64,000 nucleotides of DNA from Gemmatimonadota bacterium. Its GTDB lineage: Bacteria; Gemmatimonadota; Gemmatimonadetes; Gemmatimonadales; GWC2-71-9. Below the pieces are notes generated by a model. It ran no database searches and had not been told where the DNA came from. It was given only the letters and a program-made list of their open reading frames with translations. Shown here one piece after another: positions 7,970 to 17,734 of this stretch. Both the position numbers and the translations under genes were made by a program. How positions within the stretch are numbered: the stretch's first letter is position 1; each line of letters opens with the position of its first letter. The stretch lies in the NCBI GenBank assembly GCA_022710485.1, contig JAKLGU010000001.1, forward strand, positions 242,501 through 306,500. The letters run 5' to 3'.

Positions 7970-9162
7970 GCGGCGTGCACCACCGGCAGCGCGCGCCGGC
8001 GTGACTCCGCCGCCGGCGGCGGCGGGTCGTCGAAGGCGTCGCGCACTGCTTCATAGAGGCTGTTCCGCTCCACCGGCCGCCGGCCGGCGTTCCGGATCAG
8101 CGCCACGAGCTGGGGATAGGCCATGGACATCTCCGTGCTCGCCCCGGCCTCGTGATAGACCCGCTCGAAGACCACCGTGCCCTCGACGTCGTCGCACCCG
8201 AAGCTCAGCGCGATCTGCGACAGCGCGGGCGTGACCATGGGCCAGTGGGTCTTCACGTGCGGGATGTTGTCGAGGAAGAGGCGCCCGATGGCGATGTTCT
8301 TCAGGTCCTCGAACCCCGTGGTGGCCGTGCCGACCCGCCCCAGCTCCTCGCCCAGCTCGTTGTGGTCCGGATGGTAGGCGAGCGGGATGTACGTGAGGAA
8401 CCCGCCGGTCTCGTCCTGGAGCTCCCGCAGCATGGCGAGGTGGTGGAGGCGGTCATCCGCGGTTTCCACGTGGCCGTAGAGCATGGTGCAGTTGGTCGGG
8501 ATGCCAAGCTGGTGCGCCGTGCGGTGCACCCGGATCCACTCTTCGCCCGTCAGCTTGCGCTCGGCGATCGTGGCGCGCACGGCGGTGCTGAACACCTCCG
8601 CACCGCCGCCCGGCAGGCTGGTGAGGCCGGCCGCCTGCAGCGCCAGCAGGACCTCGCGCTCCGACGTCTTCTCGATCCGGGCGAGGTGGGCGATCTCCAC
8701 CGCCGTCAGCGCCTTGATGTGCACCGTCGGGTGCCGTTCCTTGAGCCCGCGCAGCATGTCGGTGTAGTACGACAGGCGGAGCTTCGGATGCAGTCCCCCC
8801 ACGATGTGGAATTCAGTCGTTGGGGCGCCGCGGGCCTGCTCCGCTTCCGCGTACACCTCGTCGAGGGAGCGGGTGTACGCCCCCTCCTCCTTCGGCGTGC
8901 GGGCGAAGGAGCAGAAGGTGCAAGTGGCGCGGAGGATGCAAACGTTGGTCGGGTTGAGGTGCTGGTTTGCGGAGAAGAACACCCGGTCCCCGTTCCGGCG
9001 CCGGTTGGCGAAGTCCGCCAGGTGCCCGAGCCCGAGGAGGTCGTTGGTGGCGTAGAGCGCGAGGCCGTCGGCGTGGTCAAGCCGCCCGCCCCGCGCCACC
9101 TTCTCCCCGATCGGCCGCAGCGCCGGATCACGGAGCAGGCCGAGGTCGAGGGTGGGGGTCAT
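7966..9162 (-). CDS. mqnE: Aminofutalosine synthase
   Basis: 398 residues. The start is ATG at 9162 with AAGGAG 7 bases upstream. MqnE is a radical SAM enzyme that adds the adenosyl radical to the MqnA product to form aminofutalosine. The segment LNPTNVCILRATCTFCSFAR carries the cluster cysteines spaced CX5CX2C rather than CX3CX2C; FHIVGGLHPKL and LTSLPGGGAEVF distinguish MqnE from MqnC. It is the first gene of the mqnE-mqnA-mqnC-ispF-dedA/terB-xerD run. A terminator-like hairpin (9251-9276) separates it from fabF, so a promoter should lie within 9163-9250, though I see no clear one. Confidence 0.93.
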   Translation of the reverse strand: MTPTLDLGLLRDPALRPIGEKVARGGRLDHADGLALYATNDLLGLGHLADFANRRRNGDRVFFSANQHLNPTNVCILRATCTFCSFARTPKEEGAYTRSLDEVYAEAEQARGAPTTEFHIVGGLHPKLRLSYYTDMLRGLKERHPTVHIKALTAVEIAHLARIEKTSEREVLLALQAAGLTSLPGGGAEVFSTAVRATIAERKLTGEEWIRVHRTAHQLGIPTNCTMLYGHVETADDRLHHLAMLRELQDETGGFLTYIPLAYHPDHNELGEELGRVGTATTGFEDLKNIAIGRLFLDNIPHVKTHWPMVTPALSQIALSFGCDDVEGTVVFERVYHEAGASTEMSMAYPQLVALIRNAGRRPVERNSLYEAVRDAFDDPPPPAAESRRRALPVVHAA

Positions 9163-9250
9163 GCGGATCTCCTTGCGCGGTGGTCGATTTCCCGGGGAAT
9201 CTACCCCGAAGCGGGCCGGCGGTGCCAGATGACTCGCCCGCCTGCGACAA

Positions 9251-9276
9251 GACCCCGGAAGCGGGCCTCCGGGGTC
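9251..9276 (-). terminator. Probable terminator after fabF
   Basis: A perfect 9-bp inverted repeat (9251-9259 with 9268-9276, 8-base loop) lies 39 bases after the fabF stop and is followed on the minus strand by TTGTC. The T-run is weak, but the position between the fab operon and the mqn operon fits a transcription stop. Confidence 0.55.
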
Positions 9277-9314
9277 TGTACACGACTGCGGCACGGGCTC
9301 GAGCCCGGCTGGCG

Positions 9315-10556
<1,242 letters not shown>

Positions 10557-10557
10557 G

Positions 10558-10797
10558 CTACTTCCCGGTCTTTTCGTGGAGGTACTTCAGCGCATCGCCC
10601 ACGGTGCGAAGCTTCTCGGCCTCTTCGTCCGGGATGTCGATGTCGAATTCCTTCTCGAAGGCCATGACGAGCTCGACCGTGTCGAGACTGTCGGCGCCGA
10701 GGTCTTCCATGAAACTGGCCTCCGGCGTCAGCTTCTCGCGCTCCACACCCAGCTCCTCGGCGATGATGTCCTTGACCTTCTCTTCCACGTTGCTCAT
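10558..10797 (-). CDS. acpP: Acyl carrier protein
   Basis: 79 residues, acidic and helical. The phosphopantetheine attachment serine is S37 in [15 protein letters not shown]. It carries growing acyl chains for the surrounding Fab enzymes and substrates for PlsX. It sits 29 bases after fabG and one base before fabF, the usual fabG-acpP-fabF order. Confidence 0.98.
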   Translation of the reverse strand: MSNVEEKVKDIIAEELGVEREKLTPEASFMEDLGADSLDTVELVMAFEKEFDIDIPDEEAEKLRTVGDALKYLHEKTGK

Positions 10798-10826
10798 GTC
10801 GTCCTCGAAAAGGAGTGGGGGTCGGG

Positions 10827-11567
10827 CTAAATGACCATCCCGCCGTCCACCACCAGGACCTGCCCGGTGATGTAGGACGCGAGATCTGACGCCAGGAAGA
10901 GCACGGCGGCGGCGATATCCTCCGGCCGGCCCAGCCTCCCCAGCGCGATGTCCTCTAATAATGCCGTCCGCGCCTCAGAGGGCAAGGCGGCCGTCATGTC
11001 GGTCTCGATGAAGCCGGGGGCCACGCAATTGGCCAGGACGCCGCGCGCGGCGTACTCCTTGGCCACCGACTTGGTGAGCCCGATCAGGCCGGCCTTGCTG
11101 GCCGCGTAATTGGCCTGGCCCTTGTTGCCGGTGAGCCCCACCACGCTCGTGATGTTGATGATGCGCCCGGCGCGCCGCTTCATCATCCCCTTGATCACCG
11201 CCCGGATGGTGAAAAAGGCGCCCTTGAGGTTCGCGTCGAGCACGGCGTCCCAGTCCTCGTCGGTGAGGCGCAACAGGATGTTGTCCCGGGTCAGCCCCGC
11301 GTTGTTGACGAGAATGTCGATCGGGCCGAGGGCGGCCTCCGCCGCCGCCAGTGCGTCCTCGACCTGCCCACGGTCCGCCACGTCGCAGCCGACGCCGACG
11401 GCGCGCTCCCCAAGCTCGACCGCCACGATCTGGGCGCGCGCGGCGTCACGCCCGACGATGGCCACCCTGGCCCCCGCGCCGTAGAGCGCACGGGCCACGG
11501 CCAGACCGATCCCGCGGGTGCTGCCGGTGACGAACGCCGTCCGTCCCGTCAGGTCGATCTGGTTCAT
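10827..11567 (-). CDS. fabG: 3-oxoacyl-[acyl-carrier-protein] reductase
   Basis: 246 residues from ATG at 11567, overlapping the fabD stop by 4 bases. Short-chain dehydrogenase fold: NADPH-binding TGSTRGIG at 14-21, NNAG at 88-91, and the catalytic tetrad N113, S141, Y154 and K158 (YAASK). It reduces 3-oxoacyl-ACP. The C-terminus ([10 protein letters not shown]) is the normal FabG ending. Family members are numerous, but the position between fabD and acpP fixes the role. Confidence 0.97.
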   Translation of the reverse strand: MNQIDLTGRTAFVTGSTRGIGLAVARALYGAGARVAIVGRDAARAQIVAVELGERAVGVGCDVADRGQVEDALAAAEAALGPIDILVNNAGLTRDNILLRLTDEDWDAVLDANLKGAFFTIRAVIKGMMKRRAGRIINITSVVGLTGNKGQANYAASKAGLIGLTKSVAKEYAARGVLANCVAPGFIETDMTAALPSEARTALLEDIALGRLGRPEDIAAAVLFLASDLASYITGQVLVVDGGMVI

Positions 11568-12490
11568 GCGAGGAAGGCCTCCACCTCGGCGGCGGTGCCG
11601 AGCGTCACGCTCCTGGCACCAGGAATGATCTTCCGCAGCAGGCCCGAGAGCACGCTGCCGGGCCCAAGTTCGATGAACGGGGCGTCGGGCGCCAGCCTGG
11701 CCGCCGCCTGCATGCACTCGATCCACCGCACGGGCGCAGTGAGCTGCGCCGACAGCAGGCGGACCGCGTCGGCGGCGGTCCGCACCGGTTCGGCGGAGGC
11801 GTTGGCGACGACCGGGAACGCCGGGGCGGCGAAGGGCGCGGCGGCGAGCGCCGCCTCGAGGCCCGGCACCGCGGGCGCCATGAGGGGCGAGTGAAAGGCG
11901 CCGGACACCTTGAGCGGGATGACGCGCTTGGCGCCGCGCGCCTTGCACCCGTCGCCCGCCCGCGCCACCGCGACCGGATCTCCCGAGATGACCACCTGGT
12001 CGGGGGCATTCAGGTTGGCGGCCACCGCGACGCCGTCAGCGCCGGACGCCTCCGCGCACGCCGACTCGACGGCGCCCGGCTCCAGCCCGAGCACGGCCGA
12101 CATGGCGCCGGGGCGGGCCGTCCCCGCCTCGTACATCAGCTCACCGCGCCGGCGCACCAGGCGCGCCGCCTCGGGGGCCGAGAGCGAGCCGGCGGCCACG
12201 TAGGCGCTGTACTCGCCGAGGCTGTGCCCCGCCCCGGCCGAGACAGCGCCGAGCCGCTCGCCCACGACGGCGAACACGGCGGCGGAGTGGGCCAGGATGG
12301 CGGGCTGGGTGTTGTGGGTCAGGACCAGTTCTTCCTCGGGACCTTCCCACATGAGGCGGGACAGTGGCACGCCGAGCGCCTCGTCGATCGCCTCGAAGGT
12401 GTGGCGCGCCGCCGGAAACCGCTCCGCCAGGTCCTTCCCCATCCCCACCTTCTGTGCCCCCTGGCCGGGGCACATGACGATCGCTACCAC
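11564..12490 (-). CDS. fabD: Malonyl-CoA:ACP transacylase
   Basis: 308 residues. GTG at 12490 lies inside the end of fabH (7-base overlap); it gives the family-like start MVAIVMCPGQGAQ, while ATG at 12475 would cut into the conserved region. Catalytic residues are S90 in GHSLGEYSAY, R115 and H200 in SGAFHSPLM. It loads malonyl groups onto ACP for FabH and FabF. Confidence 0.96.
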   Translation of the reverse strand: MVAIVMCPGQGAQKVGMGKDLAERFPAARHTFEAIDEALGVPLSRLMWEGPEEELVLTHNTQPAILAHSAAVFAVVGERLGAVSAGAGHSLGEYSAYVAAGSLSAPEAARLVRRRGELMYEAGTARPGAMSAVLGLEPGAVESACAEASGADGVAVAANLNAPDQVVISGDPVAVARAGDGCKARGAKRVIPLKVSGAFHSPLMAPAVPGLEAALAAAPFAAPAFPVVANASAEPVRTAADAVRLLSAQLTAPVRWIECMQAAARLAPDAPFIELGPGSVLSGLLRKIIPGARSVTLGTAAEVEAFLA

Positions 12491-13476
12491 CGCACCACCG
12501 CGCTCGCCCAGGTGAACCCGCCGCCGAACGAGACGAGCAGGAGCGTCATGCCGGGCTTGATGCGCCCCTCGGCGATCCCCTGATCAAGCGCGAGCGGGAT
12601 GGAGGCCGAGGAGGTGTTGCCGTACCGGTCGACGTTGATCATCACCTTGTCGAGCGGCATGCCGGCGTGCTTGGCGGTCGCCTCGATGATGCGGAGGTTG
12701 GCCTGGTGGGGCACCAGGAGATCCACCTGGTCGGCGGTGAGGCCGGCACGCTGGAGCGCCATGTCGCAGGCCTCGGACATCGTGAGGACCGCGGACTTGA
12801 ACACCTCCCGGCCGGCCATCTTGATGAAGTGGGAGCGCTCGGCGACGACCTTTTCGCTGATCGGGTCCACCGCCCCGCCGCCTGGCCGGTACAGGAGATT
12901 GGCCAGGTTGCCGTCGGACTTGATGAACGTGGACAGGACGCCGCGCGCGCCGCCGGTCGACTTCCGGACGATGGCGGCCCCGGCGGCGTCGCCGAAGAGG
13001 ATGGCGGTGGACCGGTCGGTGGGATCGGCGATCGTGTTCAGCTTCTCGGCGCCCACGATCAGGAAGTTCTCGCCCTGTCCGGACGCCACCAGGCCTTCGG
13101 CCACCGTCAGCGCAAAGAGAAAGCCCGGGCAGGCGGCGGAGACGTCGAACGCCGCGGCGTTCTTGGCGCCGAGCAGCGCCTGCAGGTCGCAGGCGGTGGC
13201 GGGGAGGAGACGGTCGGGTGTGGCGGTGGCCAGCACGATGCCGTGGATGTCCGCGGGACCAATTCCGGCGGCCTTCATGGCCTTGAGCGACGCCTCCTGG
13301 GCCAGCATGGCCACGGTCTGCTCCGGCCCGGCCACGCGCCGCTCCCGGATGCCGGTGCGCTCCACGATCCACTGGTCGGAGGTGTCGAGCGTCTTCTCGA
13401 ATTCTGCGTTGGTGACGATGCGGTCGGGCACCGCGATCCCCAGACCGGCGAACTCGACGATCGGGCGGCGGATCAT
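12484..13476 (-). CDS. fabH: Beta-ketoacyl-ACP synthase III
   Basis: 330 residues, ATG at 13476 overlapping the plsX stop by 4 bases. FabH starts fatty-acid synthesis by condensing an acyl-CoA primer with malonyl-ACP. The triad is C116 (VSAACPGFL), H257 (VPHQAN) and N287 (YGNTSS). C-terminal LLVSFGGGFTWASAVVRW is typical. Primer specificity (acetyl or branched-chain) cannot be read from these motifs. Confidence 0.97.
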   Translation of the reverse strand: MIRRPIVEFAGLGIAVPDRIVTNAEFEKTLDTSDQWIVERTGIRERRVAGPEQTVAMLAQEASLKAMKAAGIGPADIHGIVLATATPDRLLPATACDLQALLGAKNAAAFDVSAACPGFLFALTVAEGLVASGQGENFLIVGAEKLNTIADPTDRSTAILFGDAAGAAIVRKSTGGARGVLSTFIKSDGNLANLLYRPGGGAVDPISEKVVAERSHFIKMAGREVFKSAVLTMSEACDMALQRAGLTADQVDLLVPHQANLRIIEATAKHAGMPLDKVMINVDRYGNTSSASIPLALDQGIAEGRIKPGMTLLLVSFGGGFTWASAVVRW

Positions 13477-14480
13477 GCGGCGGGCACGCTGCCCGCGTCG
13501 AACTCCGCGGCGATGTGCTGGTTGAGCCCGGTCTCGACCATCTGCGCGGCGACCCGGATGGCGTTCTTGATGGCGGCGGTGCCGGAGGAGCCGTGGCAGA
13601 TGATGGACACACCGCGCACGCCGAGGAGCGGCGCGCCGCCGTACTCGGCGTAATCGAGCACGCGGAAGACTTCCTGCACGTCGGCCCGGTCCAGGATGTC
13701 CGGCGCGGTGCGCTTGACCAGCCGCAGGATGAGGCGGGCCACCGACTCGTAGAACTTGAGGACGATGTTGCCGACGAAGCCGTCGGTGACCACCACGTCC
13801 ACGTGACCGACCTTCGAGTGGCCGGCGAGGATGTCGCGCCCCTCGATGTTGCCGATGTAGTTGATGCCGGGCGTCTGCTTCAGCAGGTCGTGCGCCTGCC
13901 GGGACGCGGCGTTCCCCTTCTCGTCCTCCTCACCGATGTTGAGGAGTCCGACGAGCGGCCGCTCGCGGCCGAGGACGTCGCGCGCGTACACCGAGCCGAG
14001 ACGGGCGAAGCCGACCAGCTCCTTGGCGGAGCAGTCGACGTTGGCGCCGCCGTCGAGGACGAGCACGGGAAGGTCTGCGGTGGGGAACGGGGTGGCGACG
14101 GTGGCCCGCTCGACGCCCGGATGGATGCCGAGGAGCACGGTGGACGCGGCGAGGACCGCACCCGTGTTGCCGGCGGAGACGAAGGCGTCGGACTTCCCGG
14201 CCTTCTGCAGGCCGAGCCCGACGACGACGCTGGAATTCGGCTTCTTGCGGACGGCGGCGAGGGGCTTCTCGGCCATACCGATCACTTCGGTCGCGGGGAC
14301 GACCACGATCCGGCTCCGGTCGGCGCCGGCATGCTTGGCCAGCTCCGCCTCGATGACCTCCACCTGCCCGACGAGCTGCACCATCACGTTGGGCAAGAGC
14401 GCGAGGGCGGCGAGGGCACCCTCGACCTCAGCCTGCGGGGCGTGATCTCCGCCCATCGCGTCCAGCGCCACGCGGATCAT
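13473..14480 (-). CDS. plsX: Phosphate acyltransferase PlsX
   Basis: 335 residues from ATG at 14480, 2 bases after the rpmF stop. PlsX makes acyl-phosphate from acyl-ACP, the first step of the PlsX/PlsY route to phosphatidic acid, at the membrane surface. The start IRVALDAMGGDHAP and later SAGNTGAVLA, VLDGGANVD and GFVGNIVLKFYE are family signatures. The gene order rpmF-plsX-fabH is conserved in many bacteria. Confidence 0.96.
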   Translation of the reverse strand: MIRVALDAMGGDHAPQAEVEGALAALALLPNVMVQLVGQVEVIEAELAKHAGADRSRIVVVPATEVIGMAEKPLAAVRKKPNSSVVVGLGLQKAGKSDAFVSAGNTGAVLAASTVLLGIHPGVERATVATPFPTADLPVLVLDGGANVDCSAKELVGFARLGSVYARDVLGRERPLVGLLNIGEEDEKGNAASRQAHDLLKQTPGINYIGNIEGRDILAGHSKVGHVDVVVTDGFVGNIVLKFYESVARLILRLVKRTAPDILDRADVQEVFRVLDYAEYGGAPLLGVRGVSIICHGSSGTAAIKNAIRVAAQMVETGLNQHIAAEFDAGSVPAA

Positions 14481-14482
14481 GC

Positions 14483-14665
14483 TCAGTCGGCCTTGACCTC
14501 GACGACTTTCTTCCCGCGATAGTACCCGCAGCTCGGGCATACGCGGTGGGAGAGCTTCGGATCGCCGCAGCGCGGGCAGGCCTGCGTCTTGACGCTCGCG
14601 GCGACGTGGTGGCCGCGGCGCAGCCGCTTGCGGGACTTCGAGAGTTTTCTCTTCGGGACTGCCAT
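14483..14665 (-). CDS. rpmF: 50S ribosomal protein L32
   Basis: 60 residues, very basic N-terminus AVPKRKLSKSRKRLRRG. Two CXXC pairs (CPRC and CPSC) form the zinc ribbon of the zinc-binding (C+) L32 type. It lies between the DUF177 gene and plsX, the order seen widely in bacteria. Confidence 0.98.
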   Translation of the reverse strand: MAVPKRKLSKSRKRLRRGHHVAASVKTQACPRCGDPKLSHRVCPSCGYYRGKKVVEVKAD

Positions 14666-14672
14666 GGTTTCC

Positions 14673-15143
14673 TCAGGCTGGTTCGGCGGACCGCACGCAC
14701 GCGCACGGACCCGCGTTCAAATCGGCACCACACGTCGGGCAGAGCCCGGCACAATCTTCACGGCACAGGACGAACGCCGGAACCTCCAGCGCGAGTTCCT
14801 CGCGCACCACCCCGGTCAGGTCGATCTGGAGCGCCGCCTCCGGCAGCGGGTACACGCTCGGGTCGTCGGCGGCTTCCGAGTCGCTGCTCAGCAGCACATG
14901 CACTTCTCGGTGGAGCCGCACCTGGACATCGACCAGGCAGCGCCGACAGGGGATCGTCGCCGTGGCCCGGATGACGCCGCGCCAGAGGAAGTCGTCTCCC
15001 TCGGTGGCCTGGAGCTGCCCCTCGACTGACACCGGCCCATCCAGGGGCAAGTCGAGCCCGGCAAAGACGGGGTCCGACGGGGACACCTCACCGTCAGTGT
15101 CGACGGGGCCCCGTTGCAGGTCCCGAACGGCAATCTTGAGCAT
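14673..15143 (-). CDS. YceD/DUF177 family protein
   Basis: 156 residues from ATG at 15143; GTG at 15149 would add two residues. The DUF177 family has a conserved place before rpmF and is linked genetically to 23S rRNA/large-subunit accumulation; its exact activity is not known. Visible are IPCRRCLVDV in the middle and a C-terminal cysteine cluster (CREDCAGLCPTCGADLN, then CAC), which suggests zinc binding. First gene of the fatty-acid cluster; a candidate promoter lies immediately upstream. Confidence 0.88.
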   Translation of the reverse strand: MLKIAVRDLQRGPVDTDGEVSPSDPVFAGLDLPLDGPVSVEGQLQATEGDDFLWRGVIRATATIPCRRCLVDVQVRLHREVHVLLSSDSEAADDPSVYPLPEAALQIDLTGVVREELALEVPAFVLCREDCAGLCPTCGADLNAGPCACVRSAEPA

Positions 15144-15151
15144 AGCCACTA

Positions 15152-15180
15152 AACCTAGCCGGGCGCTTGACTTAGGTCAA
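15152..15180 (-). promoter_or_regulatory. Candidate promoter for the yceD-rpmF-plsX-fab operon
   Basis: On the minus strand a TTGACC -35 (15175-15180) is followed by a 17-base spacer and a weak TAGGTT -10 (15152-15157). Transcription would begin within a few bases of the yceD start, giving an essentially leaderless message. The -35 is embedded in the dyad at 15164-15183. Confidence 0.35.
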
Positions 15181-15183
15181 GCG
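15164..15183 (-). other. Perfect 8-bp dyad between ndk and yceD
   Basis: CGCTTGAC and GTCAAGCG flank a 4-base centre (15172-15175). It is 12 bases past the ndk stop and covers the candidate -35 of the fab operon. It could be a short terminator for ndk or an operator for the fab promoter. No T-run follows on the minus strand, which weakens the terminator reading. Confidence 0.45.
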
Positions 15184-15194
15184 GACCCGATGGC

Positions 15195-15617
15195 TCAGCC
15201 GACCAGCCCGGCCAGTTCCCCTTCGGTGAAGAAGAAGGCGATTTCGCGCGCCGCGTTCTCGTCGCTGTCGGAGGCGTGGATCGCGTTCCGGCCCTTCGAC
15301 TCCGCGTACAGCTTCCGGATGGTGCCGGGGGCCGCCTCCGCCGGGTCGGTCGCCCCGATGACCGTTCGCAGATGGGCGACGGCGTCGGCGCGGACCAGCG
15401 CCATCGGCATGCACGGTCCGGAGGTCATGAAGGCCACGAGCTCGGGAAAGAAGGGCCTGCCCTTGTGCACGCCGTAGAAGGCCTCGGCCTGCGGAAGGGT
15501 CAGCCGGACCAGGCGAGCCGCGCGGAGGGTGAAGCCGGCCTCCTGGAGGTGCTTCAGGATGGCGCCGGCCTTGCCGGAGGCGATCGCGTCGGGCTTGATG
15601 ATGGCGAGAGTCTGCAT
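15195..15617 (-). CDS. ndk: Nucleoside-diphosphate kinase
   Basis: 140 residues. Transfers phosphate between nucleoside tri- and diphosphates through the phosphohistidine H114 in GRNAIHASDSDENA. ATLAIIKPDA-like start (MQTLAIIKPDAI) and normal length. It follows sucD by 39 bases; succinyl-CoA synthetase makes NTP, so the neighbourhood is metabolically sensible, and Ndk is known to associate with that enzyme in some bacteria. Confidence 0.97.
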   Translation of the reverse strand: MQTLAIIKPDAIASGKAGAILKHLQEAGFTLRAARLVRLTLPQAEAFYGVHKGRPFFPELVAFMTSGPCMPMALVRADAVAHLRTVIGATDPAEAAPGTIRKLYAESKGRNAIHASDSDENAAREIAFFFTEGELAGLVG

Positions 15618-15656
15618 GGGCTCGAATTCTTGGTACGGGTCGAAGGAAGGCGCCGC

Positions 15657-16529
15657 CTACTTGAGGCGGGCGCTGAGCAGCGGCACGACGTCGGCCGGGC
15701 GCTTCATGACGCTGATGCCGGCCGCCTCGAAGGCGGCCATCTTCTCCGCGGCGGTGCCGGAGGAGCCGGAGATGATGGCGCCGGCGTGCCCCATCCGGCG
15801 CCCTGGGGGGGCCGTCTGGCCCGCGATGAATCCGACCACCGGCTTGGTCACGTGGTCCCGCACGAACTCCGCGGCCTTCTGCTCGTCGGTGCCGCCGATT
15901 TCGCCCATCATCACGATCGCGTCGGTGTCGGGATCGTCCTGGAAGGCGCGGAGGCAATCGATGAAATTCGTGCCGATGATGGGATCCCCGCCGATCCCGA
16001 CGCAGGTGCTCTGACCGATCTTGGCGCGGGTCAGCTGGTTGACGACCTCGTAGGTCAGCGTGCCGCTGCGTGACACGAGCCCGACGCGGCCGGGCGTGCA
16101 GATCGACCCCGGAATGATGCCAACCTTGGCCTGGCCGGGGGTGATGGCGCCCGGGCAGTTAGGTCCGATGAGGCGGGCGCCTCGCTCGCGCACAAACGGC
16201 ATGACCCGCGTCATCTCGATGACCGGGACCCCTTCCGTGATGCAGATGACCGTCGCGATGCCCGCGTCCACGGCCTCGAAGATGGCGCCGGCTGCGCCCA
16301 CCGGCGGCACGTAGATGACCGCGGTGTTGGCCCCGGTGGCCGCCACCGACTGCGCGACGGTGTCGAAGACCGGAACCGTGCCCTCGAAACGCTGGCCGCC
16401 CTTCCCCGGCGTCACGCCCGCCACGACCTTGGTGCCGTATTCCATCATCTGCTTCGCGTGGAACGAGCCGTCGCGGCCGGTGATGCCCTGCACGACGAGC
16501 CGGGTGTCCTTCCCGATGAAGACGCTCAC
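15657..16529 (-). CDS. sucD: Succinate-CoA ligase, alpha subunit
   Basis: 290 residues from GTG at 16529, overlapping the sucC stop by 4 bases. With SucC it interconverts succinyl-CoA and succinate with NTP formation in the TCA cycle. The phosphorylated histidine is H248 in [12 protein letters not shown]. An N-terminal CoA-binding Rossmann region ([13 protein letters not shown]) and GPNCPG are present. Normal length. Confidence 0.97.
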   Translation of the reverse strand: MSVFIGKDTRLVVQGITGRDGSFHAKQMMEYGTKVVAGVTPGKGGQRFEGTVPVFDTVAQSVAATGANTAVIYVPPVGAAGAIFEAVDAGIATVICITEGVPVIEMTRVMPFVRERGARLIGPNCPGAITPGQAKVGIIPGSICTPGRVGLVSRSGTLTYEVVNQLTRAKIGQSTCVGIGGDPIIGTNFIDCLRAFQDDPDTDAIVMMGEIGGTDEQKAAEFVRDHVTKPVVGFIAGQTAPPGRRMGHAGAIISGSSGTAAEKMAAFEAAGISVMKRPADVVPLLSARLK

Positions 16530-17665
16530 GCGGCCTCCCCGACCAGCGCCACCACCTTGGAGACGGCCTCGTCCATGTCGGAGAGCGCCGTCATGCCGAT
16601 GCCCTGCAGGATCTTCACCGCTTCCTTCTCGTTGGTGCCGGTCAGGCGCACCACGATCGGGACCTTGACCGGGAATTGCGCGAGTGCGGTCTTGATCCCG
16701 TTGGCCACGTCGTCGGTCCGGGTGATGCCGCCAAAGATGTTGAACAGGATGGCCCGGACGCTCGGGTCGGCCGTGATGATCTTGAGCGCGTTGACGACCT
16801 TGTCGGGATTCGAGCTGCCCCCGATGTCCAGGAAGTTGGCGGGCTCGCCGCCGTAGTACTTCACGAGGTCCATGGTGGCCATGGCCAGGCCGGCGCCGTT
16901 GACGACGCACCCCACGTTGCCGTCGAGCTTGATGAACGTGAGCCCGGCGCGCCGCGCGGCCACCTCCGCCGGATCTTCGGCCGTCTCGTCGCGCAGTTCG
17001 GCGAGGTCGGGACGACGGTCGAGCTCATTGTCGTCGATGGAAATCTTTGCGTCGAGGGCGAGCACCTGGCCCGCCGGCGTGGTCACGAGCGGGTTGATTT
17101 CCGCGAGCGACGCCCCGTTCTCGACGAACACCTTGTACAGCCGCTGCATGATGTCCGCGGCGGCCCGGACCTGCTTGATATCCGTGTAGAGGAAGAACGC
17201 GAGGGCCATCGCCTGATGCGGCAGCAGGCCGAAGCGGGGGTCGACCGGGAGCCGAAGGATCTTGTCCGGCGTCTTGGCGGCCACTTCCTCGATGTCGATG
17301 CCGCCGGCCGGGCTCACCATGAACACCGGACGCTGGGAATCGCGGTCGAGAATGAGGCCGACGTAGGCCTCCGTGGCGATGTCGGCCGCCGGCACGACCA
17401 GCACCTTGTGGACGGTGAGGCCCTTGATCTGCATGCCCAGAATGTGCGACGCGATGTCGGCCGTCTCGGCGGGCGTCTTGGCCAGCTTGACGCCGCCCGC
17501 CTTGCCCCGGCCGCCGGCGTGGACCTGCGCCTTGACGACCACCGTGCCGCCGATGCGTCGCGACAGGGCCTCGGCCTCGCCGGGCGTGGACGCCACGTCC
17601 CCATCGGGCACCGGCACACCCGCCGCTTTCAGGAGCGCGCGCGCCTGATATTCATGCAGATTCAC
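16526..17665 (-). CDS. sucC: Succinate-CoA ligase, beta subunit
   Basis: 379 residues. I place the start at GTG 17665 because AGGAG lies 5 bases before it and the product then begins with the family-typical [15 protein letters not shown]; a longer open frame upstream lacks support. Residues 1-235 are the ATP-grasp domain and the remainder the CoA-ligase domain, with [13 protein letters not shown] near the C-terminus. It sits 69 bases after the UPF0182 gene, in which gap I see no convincing promoter or terminator. Confidence 0.96.
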   Translation of the reverse strand: MNLHEYQARALLKAAGVPVPDGDVASTPGEAEALSRRIGGTVVVKAQVHAGGRGKAGGVKLAKTPAETADIASHILGMQIKGLTVHKVLVVPAADIATEAYVGLILDRDSQRPVFMVSPAGGIDIEEVAAKTPDKILRLPVDPRFGLLPHQAMALAFFLYTDIKQVRAAADIMQRLYKVFVENGASLAEINPLVTTPAGQVLALDAKISIDDNELDRRPDLAELRDETAEDPAEVAARRAGLTFIKLDGNVGCVVNGAGLAMATMDLVKYYGGEPANFLDIGGSSNPDKVVNALKIITADPSVRAILFNIFGGITRTDDVANGIKTALAQFPVKVPIVVRLTGTNEKEAVKILQGIGMTALSDMDEAVSKVVALVGEAA

Positions 17666-17734
17666 GTTCACTCCTGTGCATGGTTGACAGCACCGAAAGC
17701 TACCCGCCCCACGGGACCAATACAACCGGGTTCG

